A stretch of 64,000 bases of DNA from an uncultured Clostridia bacterium (GTDB taxonomy: Bacteria > Bacillota > Clostridia > TANB77 > CAG-508): assembly GCA_928721565.1 (NCBI GenBank), contig OV788638.1, positions 372,001 through 436,000 of the forward strand, given 5' to 3'. Position numbers and translations under genes: made by a program. The notes below the pieces were generated by a model, which worked only from the letters and a program-made list of their open reading frames with translations, ran no database searches and was not told the origin of the DNA. This document shows positions 9,024 to 17,624 of this stretch, one piece after another. How positions within the stretch are numbered: the stretch's first letter is position 1; the number at the start of each line of letters is the position of its first letter.

Positions 9024-9134
9024 ATGATAAATATCGTAAAGAAGAAAAACAAGATAAGCAGAGATTTACTCTCTAAAATTGCTTTTAATATAAAATATAA
9101 AACTTTAAAAAGTGCCAATAGCTTATGTATTTAG
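9024..9134 (+). CDS. Small ORF, 36 aa, possibly a remnant
   Basis: MINIVKKKNKISRDLLSK and onward, preceded by AAGGAAGGATGG. The stop codon lies inside a hairpin (AAAGTGCC 9109-9116 with GGCACTTT 9140-9147, then T-run) that looks like a terminator. It is basic and unrecognised. It lies in the scrap region between the tandem repeats and the recombinase fragment. Real expression is uncertain. Confidence 0.3.
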   Translation: MINIVKKKNKISRDLLSKIAFNIKYKTLKSANSLCI

Positions 9135-9193
9135 CTAAAGGCACTTTTGTTATTAATGCCTACCCATTCAAATTGAAGAGAGGATAAAAAAAT

Positions 9194-9442
9194 ATGAATG
9201 AAGAAAGAAAAGTCGCAGGAATATCAGCAAAAGATATGGCACACAGACCAGCATTTCAAGAAATGTTAGCAGATATGAAAAAAGATAAAATAAATTATAT
9301 TGTAGCCTATAAGCTAGACAGATTTACTCGTTCAGTTCGTGATTTGGAGGAACTAATCGCAGTCTTAGAAAAGCACAATACCTATCTTGTATGTGATAGA
9401 GATGATGTAAATACCTCTGAAAAATTACTTGTGTATTTTTGA
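9194..9442 (+). pseudogene. Serine recombinase fragment (resolvase domain)
   Basis: 82 residues matching the middle of the catalytic domain of large serine recombinases: AHRPAFQEMLADMKKDKI, then the signature YKLDRFTRSVRDLEELI and a VNTS end. The N-terminal strand with the catalytic serine is missing, and so is everything after VNTS, so the protein cannot be active. It is a remnant of an integrated element (Tn916/TndX-like or phage-type integrase). Its position immediately after the tRNA-tail repeats supports past integration events here. Confidence 0.8.
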
Positions 9443-9464
9443 TAAAAATTATAACAAAAATAGA

Positions 9465-9590
9465 ATGGTAACTTTAGAATATAATATGGATGTTTTTATA
9501 TTATCAAAGGTTATGGAAATGAATGAAGTTGAAAAAGAAAGTTTTACATATGAACTATTATATGGTATTTATAAAATAATACAAACATAA
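9465..9590 (+). CDS. Small ORF, 41 aa, possible fragment
   Basis: MVTLEYNMDVFILSKVME and onward. The same frame is open upstream to about 9420 without a start, and there is no good ribosome site, so it may be the tail of a lost gene fused to the recombinase scrap. Its stop lies in a terminator hairpin (AACACATC and GATGTGTT arms, T-run, about 9588-9632). No function known. Confidence 0.3.
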   Translation: MVTLEYNMDVFILSKVMEMNEVEKESFTYELLYGIYKIIQT

Positions 9591-9734
9591 AAAACACATC
9601 TGTAACTTGTCGGTTTGATGTGTTTTTTATACATATTCACGGCAACCACGTTTGTGGTTTTTCATTTCCTATTTTTATTATACACGGATAATTTAAATTT
9701 GTCAATTTTTTCAAAAAAATTGCTTTAATATTTG

Positions 9735-10988
9735 TTATCTTTCGCTTCTATTACTAATTTGTTTATTGATTTCTTCTAAACTTTGGTTTCTTTCTTTAGT
9801 AGTTTGCAAAGGTGGTAATTTTCTAAACTCTCCATTATTTGATATTTCATTAATAAAATCATTTCTTTTGCTATTTAAAGTATATACGTTATTTTCTTCT
9901 TGATTTCTAGCAGGAGGCAAAACATCTAATTGTTTTCTAACAAAATTTTTTATAATTAATATATTCATTAATGGTTTATGTTTTTCGAAAAATCTAGCAA
10001 TTCTTTGAGTAAATGATAGTTTATCATGTTTTTCAGCTATATCATTGGATATAGTATCTTCTACTTTTATTGTATGTTCCATATCTTTAAATTTACCAAA
10101 TTCAAGTTCCTGACTCTTTCCATCTAGTATTTGTTGCATTTCAGATAATAGATGTTCATTTTTTCTATTATTTTCACCAATGCTTATATTCTGTCCTCTT
10201 GTAATTACTAATTTTTTCATTATATTTTGAAAGCTATTATAACTTTTTTCGCCTGTTTCTATATCTATTGCTATTGATTCTATATAAGCTTGTTTAAATT
10301 GTTGTTCATCAGAAGCCCATGAAGATTGGATAATTGACTTTTCATCTATTTTTTCAGCTAACATATATATTGCTTTTGTTTCTGCTTGATATGTCGATAT
10401 TTCGTCAGGACTTTTTCCTTCGATTCTACTTGAAATATAATTTACTATAGCTTCAACATTATTGTTATTACCACCAATTTGTCTATATTCTCCAGATAAA
10501 TAATCTTTACCAGTTATAGAGAAAATATGTTTTTCTCCAATACCATATTTATCTTTTATGGTATATGCTGAATGAGTTAATTCATGTATTAATGTACTTT
10601 TTATTTCTGCTTTTCTTGTTTGCATATCTTTTAATAGCTTTTGCTTATCTACCTCTGTATATAAATTCCACATTTTTTTATCTATTTCAGACAATTCTAA
10701 ATCAGCTTCATCAAAATAAATAAAAATTTCATTTAGATCAGTATTATCTGCAATTCTTCCTTTATATTCTCCAAGTACGCCATTTGGTGCTTTATCTCGA
10801 CCAGCAAAGGTTATTTTATCTAAATTATTTTCTAACCTTTTAAATAAATCCTCTGCTGAAATAACATCTCCATATAATTCTGTATGTCCTTCTATAAATT
10901 CAGTTATACATTCTTGTATAAAAGGATTTTCAAAATTTTTATTTTTACAAAATTCATTTATTTTATTTTTTAATTCGTGTTTTTCCAT
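9735..10988 (-). CDS. Uncharacterised protein with HExxH metallopeptidase motif
   Basis: 417 residues with no signal peptide. The strongest feature is LIHELTHSAYTI at about 133-144: an HExxH zinc motif (His135-Glu136-x2-His139) in a predicted helix. An Asn-rich turn and NNVEAIVNYISSRIE follow about 40 residues later, which could supply a third Glu ligand as in gluzincins. The C-terminal third is charged and has a short hydrophobic patch (MNILIIKNF). It is the only minus-strand gene in the accessory region and has a weak ribosome site. A secreted or translocated protease, or an element-borne factor, are both possible. I do not recognise the family. Confidence 0.7.
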   Translation of the reverse strand: MEKHELKNKINEFCKNKNFENPFIQECITEFIEGHTELYGDVISAEDLFKRLENNLDKITFAGRDKAPNGVLGEYKGRIADNTDLNEIFIYFDEADLELSEIDKKMWNLYTEVDKQKLLKDMQTRKAEIKSTLIHELTHSAYTIKDKYGIGEKHIFSITGKDYLSGEYRQIGGNNNNVEAIVNYISSRIEGKSPDEISTYQAETKAIYMLAEKIDEKSIIQSSWASDEQQFKQAYIESIAIDIETGEKSYNSFQNIMKKLVITRGQNISIGENNRKNEHLLSEMQQILDGKSQELEFGKFKDMEHTIKVEDTISNDIAEKHDKLSFTQRIARFFEKHKPLMNILIIKNFVRKQLDVLPPARNQEENNVYTLNSKRNDFINEISNNGEFRKLPPLQTTKERNQSLEEINKQISNRSER

Positions 10989-11133
10989 ATATTTTTTCCT
11001 TAATGTATTTTTTATTAGTTTATCATATATCTTTATTTTTTACAATATTTTAATTTTACATTTACATTACCACTTATTGCAAAAAAATGAATTATAGTAT
11101 AAAATGAATTGCAAGAAATGTAAGGTGTAGAAA

Positions 11134-11313
11134 ATGAAATTAGAAGATTTAGAAAGAGATATACTAGGTGCATATCTAAATTATGAAAATAATGATTTTA
11201 AATTAAAACCAACTTTTAAAAAATTAAAAATAGATAATATTGATTATGTAATTCCAGAAATAGAAATATATAATTATAGTCCAGAAAAACTTGGTTTAAA
11301 GAATTTAAACTAA
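11134..11313 (+). CDS. Small hypothetical protein, 59 aa
   Basis: MKLEDLERDILGAYLNYE and onward, 59 codons, preceded by a modest GTAAGGTGTAG ribosome site. Acidic N-terminus, no membrane segment, no recognised family. It lies 70 bp upstream of the membrane protein at 11384 on the same strand and may be co-transcribed. Confidence 0.45.
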   Translation: MKLEDLERDILGAYLNYENNDFKLKPTFKKLKIDNIDYVIPEIEIYNYSPEKLGLKNLN

Positions 11314-11383
11314 TAAAATATAATTTACTATATATAGTTTAAGGATTACAAAAATTAATTTATTGAATAAGAGGTAGATAAAA

Positions 11384-11935
11384 TTGAAAAATAAAAAAGA
11401 TAATAATATTGTAATTATATCAGCTATACTTTCTTTAATTATAGGTATTAGTTTTTTAATATACTTTTTAAACTATTATAACGTAAAATTAACAACTATA
11501 ATTAGTATAGTTATTGCTATATTAATTATAGCACCAATTTTATATATTCCATATAGAATAGCAGAAAAGAAAAAACAACTAATAGACGAATTATTTATAG
11601 TAGATATATCTAGTAAACTTAATAATGATGAACATATAAGAATAACAGAAAAAAATATGTTATTTAAATATAAAAGTGTTATAAAATATTATTATATTTT
11701 TCCAAAGTTAATTTCAACTATTAGTTTAAAGGGAAAGCTATGGGAAACACCAACATATAATATAGTTGGTAAAACTCAATTATCAGTTAATGAACTAAAT
11801 AGCATATTAGAAAAAATAAATGAGTTAAATAACAATGTAGATGGAGATACTACAGTAAATTATAAAGGAAATAGAAAAATAGTAAACAGTAATGAGATAA
11901 ATACAATTTTCAAAAGTTATACTATTAAACTTTAA
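11384..11935 (+). CDS. Hypothetical membrane protein, 183 aa
   Basis: The start is TTG, supported by GAGGTAG 8-9 bases upstream. Two transmembrane helices occupy about 10-30 and 36-56 (IIGISFLIYF, ISIVIAILIIAPIL), followed by a cytoplasmic domain of about 125 residues with IVDISSKL and a strand-rich segment. This two-helix-then-soluble-domain layout resembles small YcxB-like or PH-type membrane proteins, but no signature is visible, so I leave the function open. It precedes the promoter and repeat at 11.95-12.24 kb. Confidence 0.65.
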   Translation: MKNKKDNNIVIISAILSLIIGISFLIYFLNYYNVKLTTIISIVIAILIIAPILYIPYRIAEKKKQLIDELFIVDISSKLNNDEHIRITEKNMLFKYKSVIKYYYIFPKLISTISLKGKLWETPTYNIVGKTQLSVNELNSILEKINELNNNVDGDTTVNYKGNRKIVNSNEINTIFKSYTIKL

Positions 11936-11942
11936 TAAAGAC

Positions 11943-12107
11943 TTGAAAAATGTATTATTTATGCTACAATATATATACAGTTGATGAACGGAAATTTTTT
12001 TGTGCTAAATGTGGGAGTATATGCAGAAAAAATAGACTATTTTTTCGCAAATAAGTACCGCTAACGCACCAGAATAAAAATGTAGCAAAAGCTACATTTT
12101 TTATTTT
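11943..12107 (+). ncRNA. Candidate short transcript ending in the repeat's terminator
   Basis: TTGAAA (11943-11948), a 16-bp spacer and TACAAT (11965-11970) form a promoter. No ORF follows. The region contains a 21-bp near-palindrome (GAAAAAATAG-A-CTATTTTTTC) and runs into the terminator hairpin of repeat copy 4 (AAATGTAGC / GCTACATTT). A transcript of about 120-130 nt is expected. It ends GCACCA just before the repeat, like a tRNA tail, but no cloverleaf is convincing. Confidence 0.35.
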
Positions 12108-12237
12108 AGTCTAATTGTGGGACTCGAAAAGGAGGTTGCCGAGTTTCGAGCAGGTCTGGGGCTTGCCGAAATGAAGGTAAAAATAATCTTGCAGATTATT
12201 TTTCCGACGCGGGTTGTACAGTCCCACTTTGGGCACC
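12071..12237. repeat. Dispersed fourth copy of the 168-bp tRNA-tail repeat
   Basis: 167 bp, about 95% identical to the tandem units at 8421-8924 (one T fewer, a handful of substitutions, all in loops or keeping a G-T pair). It carries the same terminator hairpin, the same inner hairpins and the same 18-bp tRNA-Leu tail at its right end. It separates the HExxH/membrane-protein segment from the Fic segment. Confidence 0.93.
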
Positions 12238-12383
12238 CCATCAAGTTTTTAGCAATTTAAAAAAATTCAAAATAGTAATTAAAAAATACAAGGTATTGCA
12301 ATTTAATCTTAAATTTGATATATTTTTAATAACATATAAATTATTAAATATAAGACTAACTGTAACAAAGGGGGATAAATTAA

Positions 12384-13658
12384 ATGTCCTATACAACAGA
12401 AAAATTCCTAGAAGCTTTTAAAAGTAAAGATATAAGTCAATTTGTTAATACATTAACAGGAAATGACATTAAAGATTTTTTAATAGATGTAAATCGACAG
12501 GTTCGCGAATTAACTCCTGAAGAAGGCGGTATATATAAAGGTGAGGCAATGAGGGTTGGAGAATGCATTTCTCCTAAAGGGAAAATACAGGAAAAATATT
12601 TTGATAAAATAGTAGACTTTTTTAAAAGTGTTAAAAGTAAAAATGATATGGCAATTGGAATGTACTATTTAATTAATTATTTGCATCTATTTCAAGATGG
12701 TAATGGAAGAACTTCTAGATTCATTTATGAAGCTATGACTAATAGTAACTTCAAAGATTATGATGGGAAATTTTTTAGACACAAGAAAGGTGAAATCACG
12801 TCCGGAACAAATTTTTGTGAATCAAAAGAAATTAAAGAAATCAGCGAAGCCAAAAGATATAGTGGATATGCAACTTATCAATATCTTATTTCAATGGGAT
12901 TATTACCAGATAATTTAAAAGACAAAGATTTATATTGGGCTAAAACACTTATACCTTCTGAAAATGATGGTGTATTTATTAGTGAACAAGCAATTGATGA
13001 TGGAATTTTAACATCAGAAGTTCGCCTGGTAAATAGAGCTTTGAAAGATAATAACGAATCTTTTTCAGTTGGTGCATTAACTATCTTAATGATGCTAAAA
13101 TTGAAAGAAAAAGAAGTAGGAGATTATAGTACTGACTGTAAGCTATTTAGGGATTTTCAAGATTCTACAGCAACTCGACTTTCTATTAGGATATTTGATG
13201 AATATAATGGAGCTCCTTATATTTCTGAAGTATTAGCTGATTGGTCAAGAGAAGATTATTTAAGATCTATAAAAATTGCAGATAAAGTAAAAGAAATGTT
13301 GCTAGATATGAATATGGACATAATTCAATATCCAAATGATTTCGTATGTGGAAACGGTGAAACATTTCTTAATAATTTTAAAACATATACAAGTAATGAT
13401 AAAGAAGATTTTAACATGATAATTAATTCTAATATTAGAATTAACCCAGAAACAAGAACTTTTAAACATATGGATGCATTAAAAAAAATCATACAAGAAG
13501 AACAAATTAAATTAACACCAGAAAATATTGGAGTTATTGAATTAGGAAAACAAACATTTAGTGAGCAAAAGGATATAAAAGCAAAACAAAAAGAATTAGC
13601 TCACAGAAATATGATAATGCAAAAAAAAGAAAATACTACAGATATTATTTGGAATTAA
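12384..13658 (+). CDS. Fic/DOC family protein
   Basis: Fic proteins transfer AMP or related groups to target hydroxyls. The 424 residues have a Fic core in the N-terminal half: the motif HLFQDGNGRTSR at 101-112 matches HxFx(D/E)GNGRxxR completely, so catalysis should be possible. An upstream helix holds LINYL. I see no inhibitory (S/T)xxxE(G/N) helix, so any inhibitor would have to be another protein. Residues 200-424 are helical and unrecognised. AGGGGGA gives the ribosome site. It is followed 17 bp later by a 152-aa gene that is probably its partner. Confidence 0.88.
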   Translation: MSYTTEKFLEAFKSKDISQFVNTLTGNDIKDFLIDVNRQVRELTPEEGGIYKGEAMRVGECISPKGKIQEKYFDKIVDFFKSVKSKNDMAIGMYYLINYLHLFQDGNGRTSRFIYEAMTNSNFKDYDGKFFRHKKGEITSGTNFCESKEIKEISEAKRYSGYATYQYLISMGLLPDNLKDKDLYWAKTLIPSENDGVFISEQAIDDGILTSEVRLVNRALKDNNESFSVGALTILMMLKLKEKEVGDYSTDCKLFRDFQDSTATRLSIRIFDEYNGAPYISEVLADWSREDYLRSIKIADKVKEMLLDMNMDIIQYPNDFVCGNGETFLNNFKTYTSNDKEDFNMIINSNIRINPETRTFKHMDALKKIIQEEQIKLTPENIGVIELGKQTFSEQKDIKAKQKELAHRNMIMQKKENTTDIIWN

Positions 13659-13675
13659 TAAGGAGAAGAATTATT

Positions 13676-14134
13676 ATGATAACAGAAGATTATTCAAATG
13701 CTTGTGCTGAAGTTGTTAAAATATTAGATTATATTCCCTATAAAGATTATAAAAAAATACCAAAAGATGTTATCCTATATTATGAAAAAAATGCAAATAA
13801 AAATTATAATTTTGAATATAATATAAAATGTTCTCTTGAGGAACAAAATGTGTCCAAAACAGCTAAAACGATAATTGCAATTTTATTCAGAGATTATTGG
13901 GCTACTTCAGAACAAAAAAGTCAAATTTTAAAATATGAAAAATATGAAACAATAAAAGAAGAAGAAATGAAAAAAGAAAAATATAACATTGATGACATTT
14001 TTAAGAAAAATAAAGAAAATATAATAAAAGATATAAAATCCGATAATGAAAATAACATGCTTATTCTACCACAAAAACAAAAAAAATATAAAAAAATATT
14101 GTATAAAATTTTGAAATTTTTTAATATTATGTAA
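13676..14134 (+). CDS. Small protein downstream of Fic, possible partner
   Basis: 152 residues from the ATG at 13676, chosen because AAGGAGAAG precedes it. The N-terminal half (ITEDYSNACAEVVKIL, then CSLEEQNVSKTAK and FRDYWAT) has a pattern I recognise from small clostridial hypothetical proteins, without a functional name. The C-terminal 60 residues are Lys-rich and disordered. It starts 17 bp after the Fic gene on the same strand, so co-transcription and a role as modulator or immunity protein for Fic are reasonable inferences, not shown. Confidence 0.7.
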   Translation: MITEDYSNACAEVVKILDYIPYKDYKKIPKDVILYYEKNANKNYNFEYNIKCSLEEQNVSKTAKTIIAILFRDYWATSEQKSQILKYEKYETIKEEEMKKEKYNIDDIFKKNKENIIKDIKSDNENNMLILPQKQKKYKKILYKILKFFNIM

Positions 14135-14185
14135 TTTTTTCTTATGGCATCATTAGAAGCAATTATCTTGTTATATTGTAATTTT

Positions 14186-14298
14186 GAATAAAAATGTAGC
14201 AAAAGCTACATTTTTTTATTTTAATCTAATTGTGGGACTCGAAAAGGAGGTTGCCGAGTTTCGAGCAGGACTGGGACCTGCCGAAATGAAAGTAAAAC
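14186..14298. repeat. Truncated fifth copy of the tRNA-tail repeat
   Basis: 113 bp matching the left two thirds of the 168-bp unit (terminator hairpin, inverted T-arm sequence, first two inner hairpins). It diverges after CGAAATGAAAGTAAAA, losing the third hairpin and the tRNA tail. The truncation point is followed within 15 bp by a consensus promoter. Confidence 0.88.
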
Positions 14299-14310
14299 AA
14301 GTTAAAAAAT

Positions 14311-14339
14311 TTGACATAAAATGGGAGTAGTAGTATAAT
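14311..14339 (+). promoter_or_regulatory. Consensus promoter for the 14374 gene
   Basis: TTGACA (14311-14316), exactly 17 bp, TATAAT (14334-14339). It lies just beyond the truncated repeat and 35 bp before the gene, giving strong unregulated-looking expression. Confidence 0.85.
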
Positions 14340-14373
14340 ATATGTATCAGATACATAGAAAGGTGGAATTAAT

Positions 14374-14925
14374 ATGGGAAGAAAAGATTTACTAAATAGT
14401 TTAAGATATAATGAGAACGATTCTGAAGAACTTGCTTCAGCTTCATTAAATAGTATATTAAAAAGTTATGAACATTTTAGTAATAAAGAAATTATGGAAT
14501 CACTAAAAAAACTTAATGATACATTAAGACTACAACTTGAGTTAAAAGCTGCCACATCTGGTAATTTAGAATTATCTGAAAGAATACATACTTCTATTAA
14601 AAACTTAGAAACAGAACAAATTGAAGAATTAAGATTAGCGACGCAGGAAGGAAAACAAGAAGAATTCTTATCAAAACTTAGTTGGATAGAAAAAACAAAT
14701 TTATCTGTAATTATTCAAAGCAGAAATAATATTTTAGTCGGAATTGACGAAAACTTTGATAAGGCCTCTTCTGAAGATAAGATATTATTAAATATGTTAG
14801 AAAAATCAATAAATAAAGATTTATTACAAATAGCTAAATCCGAAGGATTTAATAATCTTGAAGATTGGCGTGCTAATAATGGTAAAAAATCTGGTAAATC
14901 TCACTTTAACGGACCTAGTTTATAA
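14374..14925 (+). CDS. Hypothetical helical protein, 183 aa
   Basis: Not recognised. Starts MGRKDLLNSLRYNEND after AAAGGTGG. Almost entirely predicted alpha-helix, rich in Glu, Leu and Ser, with no membrane segment. The C-terminal 25 residues (NNGKKSGKSHFNGPSL) look disordered. It has a consensus promoter and its own terminator, so it is a single-gene unit at the edge of the tRNA-Leu accessory region. It could be an element-borne regulatory or structural protein. Confidence 0.65.
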   Translation: MGRKDLLNSLRYNENDSEELASASLNSILKSYEHFSNKEIMESLKKLNDTLRLQLELKAATSGNLELSERIHTSIKNLETEQIEELRLATQEGKQEEFLSKLSWIEKTNLSVIIQSRNNILVGIDENFDKASSEDKILLNMLEKSINKDLLQIAKSEGFNNLEDWRANNGKKSGKSHFNGPSL

Positions 14926-14930
14926 ACAAA

Positions 14931-14964
14931 AATAGTAACTATAACAAATAGTTACTATTTTTTT
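14931..14964. terminator. Bidirectional terminator
   Basis: AATAGTAACTAT (14931-14942) pairs with ATAGTTACTATT (14948-14959) around a 5-base loop, with T-run to the right and A-run to the left. It separates the convergent 14374 gene and the P-type ATPase. Confidence 0.85.
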
Positions 14965-14966
14965 AA

Positions 14967-17567
14967 TTATGCCTCTTGCTTCCTCATATAAATAACCTTT
15001 ACAAAATTCATAGATACAAACTTCTTTTGCAACTCAACAATCACTATAGGAAGTAATGAAATAGTAATTGTAATAAACCATTGTGTCTGAGTCAATGGAA
15101 CTAATTTAAATACATTTGCTAATGCTGGTACCCACACAACAATTGTTTGAACTATTGCACCTAATATAAAACTTCCAATCAAATACTTATTCTCAAATAA
15201 GCCGATTTTGAATATAGATTGTTCACTTTTTATATTAAAGCTGTGGACAAGTTCCAATAACCCTAAAGAAACAAAAGCCATTGTTCTTGCAACTTCTAAA
15301 TTATAATATTTATTTCCTATTCCAAATGCAACCAGAGTTAAAACACCTAGCATAATTCCTTCAATAACAATTTTACTCCATAGTCCGTCTGAAAAAATGC
15401 CTTTTTTATTATCTATAGGTGGCCTCCTCATAATATCTTTTTCAGGTGGCTCTAGTCCAATTGCAATTGCAGGCAATGAATCTGTCACTAAATTTATCCA
15501 TAACAACTGAATTGCTAATAACGGGGACTTCAATCCAAAAACAAGTCCCATAAATACTGTTACAATCTCTCCTATATTTGTTGCAATCAAAAAATGAATT
15601 GCCTTTTTTATATTGTCATATATGTTTCTTCCTTGTTTTACAGCTTTAACTATTGTAACAAAGTTATCATCCGCTAATATCATATCAGATGCATTTTTAG
15701 CAACATCCGTACCATTCTTTCCCATTGCAATCCCTATGTCAGCACACTTTAATGCAGGACTATCATTTACTCCGTCACCTGTCATAGCAACTACATTTCC
15801 TGCACTTTGCCATGCTTTTACTATTCTAACTTTGTGCTCTGGTGTAACCCTTGCAAATACAGAATAATCTTTGATATCTTTTACCAGTTGTTTTTGTGAA
15901 ATTTGATCAAGTTCTTTTCCTGTTATTGCTTTATCATGTGATGTTAAAATATTTAGCTCTTTTGCAATTGCTTTAGCTGTTGCAATATGATCTCCTGTAA
16001 TCATTACAGTTTTTATTCCTGCTCTTTTACAAGTTCGTACCGCTTCTTTCACACCTTCTCTTGGTGGATCTATCATTCCTATAAGTCCTACAAAATTCAA
16101 ACCATCTTCTAATAAATTCATTTCTGAATTTCTAGGCAAGTTATCAATTTCCTTATATGCTACTGCAATTACTCTTAATGCCTTTTCTGCCATTTGCTGA
16201 TTTTTAATTTCTATCCTACGTCTTTCCATACTCATTAGATTACATTTATTAAGTAATATATCTGGAGCACCTTTGGTTATAACAAGATATCTCCCTTTAT
16301 TTCTATGTATTGTTGTCATCATTTTGCGATTCGAATCAAATGGAATCTCTGCAACTCTTGGCATTTCATTATATAGATTATTTTTATTAAAATTATGTTT
16401 AAGTCCATTTTGTACTAATGCAATTTCTGTAGGCTCGCCATTTACCTTTGTTTGCCCATTTTGATAAATAATATTACTATCTGTACACATTGTAGCCAAT
16501 TTACTTGCTAATAATGTATCCCTAGCTTTTATTTCAACAACTGTCATTTTATTTTGAGTTAAAGTTCCTGTTTTATCTGAACAAATAACATTACTACATC
16601 CTAATGTTTCAACTGCTGGTAATTTTCTTATTATACTATTATTTTTAGCCATCTTACTTACGCCAATTGATAGCATAATTGTTACAATTGCAGGTAATCC
16701 CTCTGGTATCGCAGCAACAGCTAATCCTACTGATGTCATAAACATTTCAATCGGATCTATATGTTTTATCATTCCTATAAAAAATATAAGTGCACAAATT
16801 GCCAAACATACTATTCCCAATATCTTTCCAACTTGTGCTAACTTTTTTTGAATTGGTGTTTCTGGTGTTTCATCTTCCATAATCATATTCGCAATTTTGC
16901 CTACTCTGGTATTCATACCTGTTTCAGTTACTACCGCTTTTCCATGACCATTTACAACAATACTTGCCATAAATGCCATGTTTAACATGTCCCCTAATGG
17001 TACATCATTTTGTGCTACCATATCTGCATTTTTTAGAACCGGTTCTGTTTCTCCTGTTAAACTTGACTCTTCTATTTTTAAATTATGGCTTTCTAATAAT
17101 CTGCAATCTGCTGGTACATAAATTCCTGCCTCTAATTCTACAATATCTCCAGGTACTAAATCTTCAGCATGAATTTCTTGTACTCTTCCGTCTCTTATTA
17201 CCTTAGCCTTAGGCGGTGTCATTTGTTTTAATGCTTCAATCGATTTTTCTGCTTTTGCTTCTTGAATCACTCCCATTAGTGCATTAAACACTACAATTGC
17301 AATAATTATTATTGAATCAACATAGTCATTTTCTCCTTGAAAATATGAGGTAACAGCTGATAAAACTGATGCTATTATTAAAATAATAATCATGAAATCA
17401 TTAAATTGTTTTATAAATTTTACTAATATTGTCTCTTTCTTTTTTTCCTCTAGTTTGTTACTCCCATATTTTTGTTTTCTTAATATTACCTCTTTTTGTG
17501 ACAGCCCTACACCTTGCTTTGTCCTTAGTTTCTGTACAACATCTTCTTTTCTTAAAGTTTCCCACAT
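14967..17567 (-). CDS. P-type Ca2+-transporting ATPase (SERCA/PacL type)
   Basis: A P2A-type cation pump of 866 residues, normal length, exporting Ca2+ with ATP. It has an N-terminal cation ATPase domain, the actuator TGETEPV, phosphorylation site DKTGTLTQNKM, hinge TGDGVNDSPAL, the helix-4 ion site VAAIPEGLPAIV, and the C-terminal helix region (NLVTDSLPAIAIG) with the helix-6 Ca2+-binding pattern NxxTD. About ten membrane helices are expected. It stands alone, with a terminator downstream. Substrate Ca2+ rather than Mn2+ is inferred from the family motifs. Confidence 0.93.
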   Translation of the reverse strand: MWETLRKEDVVQKLRTKQGVGLSQKEVILRKQKYGSNKLEEKKKETILVKFIKQFNDFMIIILIIASVLSAVTSYFQGENDYVDSIIIIAIVVFNALMGVIQEAKAEKSIEALKQMTPPKAKVIRDGRVQEIHAEDLVPGDIVELEAGIYVPADCRLLESHNLKIEESSLTGETEPVLKNADMVAQNDVPLGDMLNMAFMASIVVNGHGKAVVTETGMNTRVGKIANMIMEDETPETPIQKKLAQVGKILGIVCLAICALIFFIGMIKHIDPIEMFMTSVGLAVAAIPEGLPAIVTIMLSIGVSKMAKNNSIIRKLPAVETLGCSNVICSDKTGTLTQNKMTVVEIKARDTLLASKLATMCTDSNIIYQNGQTKVNGEPTEIALVQNGLKHNFNKNNLYNEMPRVAEIPFDSNRKMMTTIHRNKGRYLVITKGAPDILLNKCNLMSMERRRIEIKNQQMAEKALRVIAVAYKEIDNLPRNSEMNLLEDGLNFVGLIGMIDPPREGVKEAVRTCKRAGIKTVMITGDHIATAKAIAKELNILTSHDKAITGKELDQISQKQLVKDIKDYSVFARVTPEHKVRIVKAWQSAGNVVAMTGDGVNDSPALKCADIGIAMGKNGTDVAKNASDMILADDNFVTIVKAVKQGRNIYDNIKKAIHFLIATNIGEIVTVFMGLVFGLKSPLLAIQLLWINLVTDSLPAIAIGLEPPEKDIMRRPPIDNKKGIFSDGLWSKIVIEGIMLGVLTLVAFGIGNKYYNLEVARTMAFVSLGLLELVHSFNIKSEQSIFKIGLFENKYLIGSFILGAIVQTIVVWVPALANVFKLVPLTQTQWFITITISLLPIVIVELQKKFVSMNFVKVIYMRKQEA

Positions 17568-17624
17568 AATCTTCCTCCTCGTCTATCTCTTTAGTTTTAT
17601 TTTATGTGGCTTGTCTTTAATTTA

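Noticed and set aside
11977..12076. Degenerate tRNA gene ending GCACCA before repeat copy 4
   Set aside because: Only the first four bases can pair with the tail. D-, anticodon- and T-arms do not form.
8421..14298. Integron attC sites
   Set aside because: No GTTRRRY/RYYYAAC boxes and no integron integrase. The shared end is a tRNA tail.
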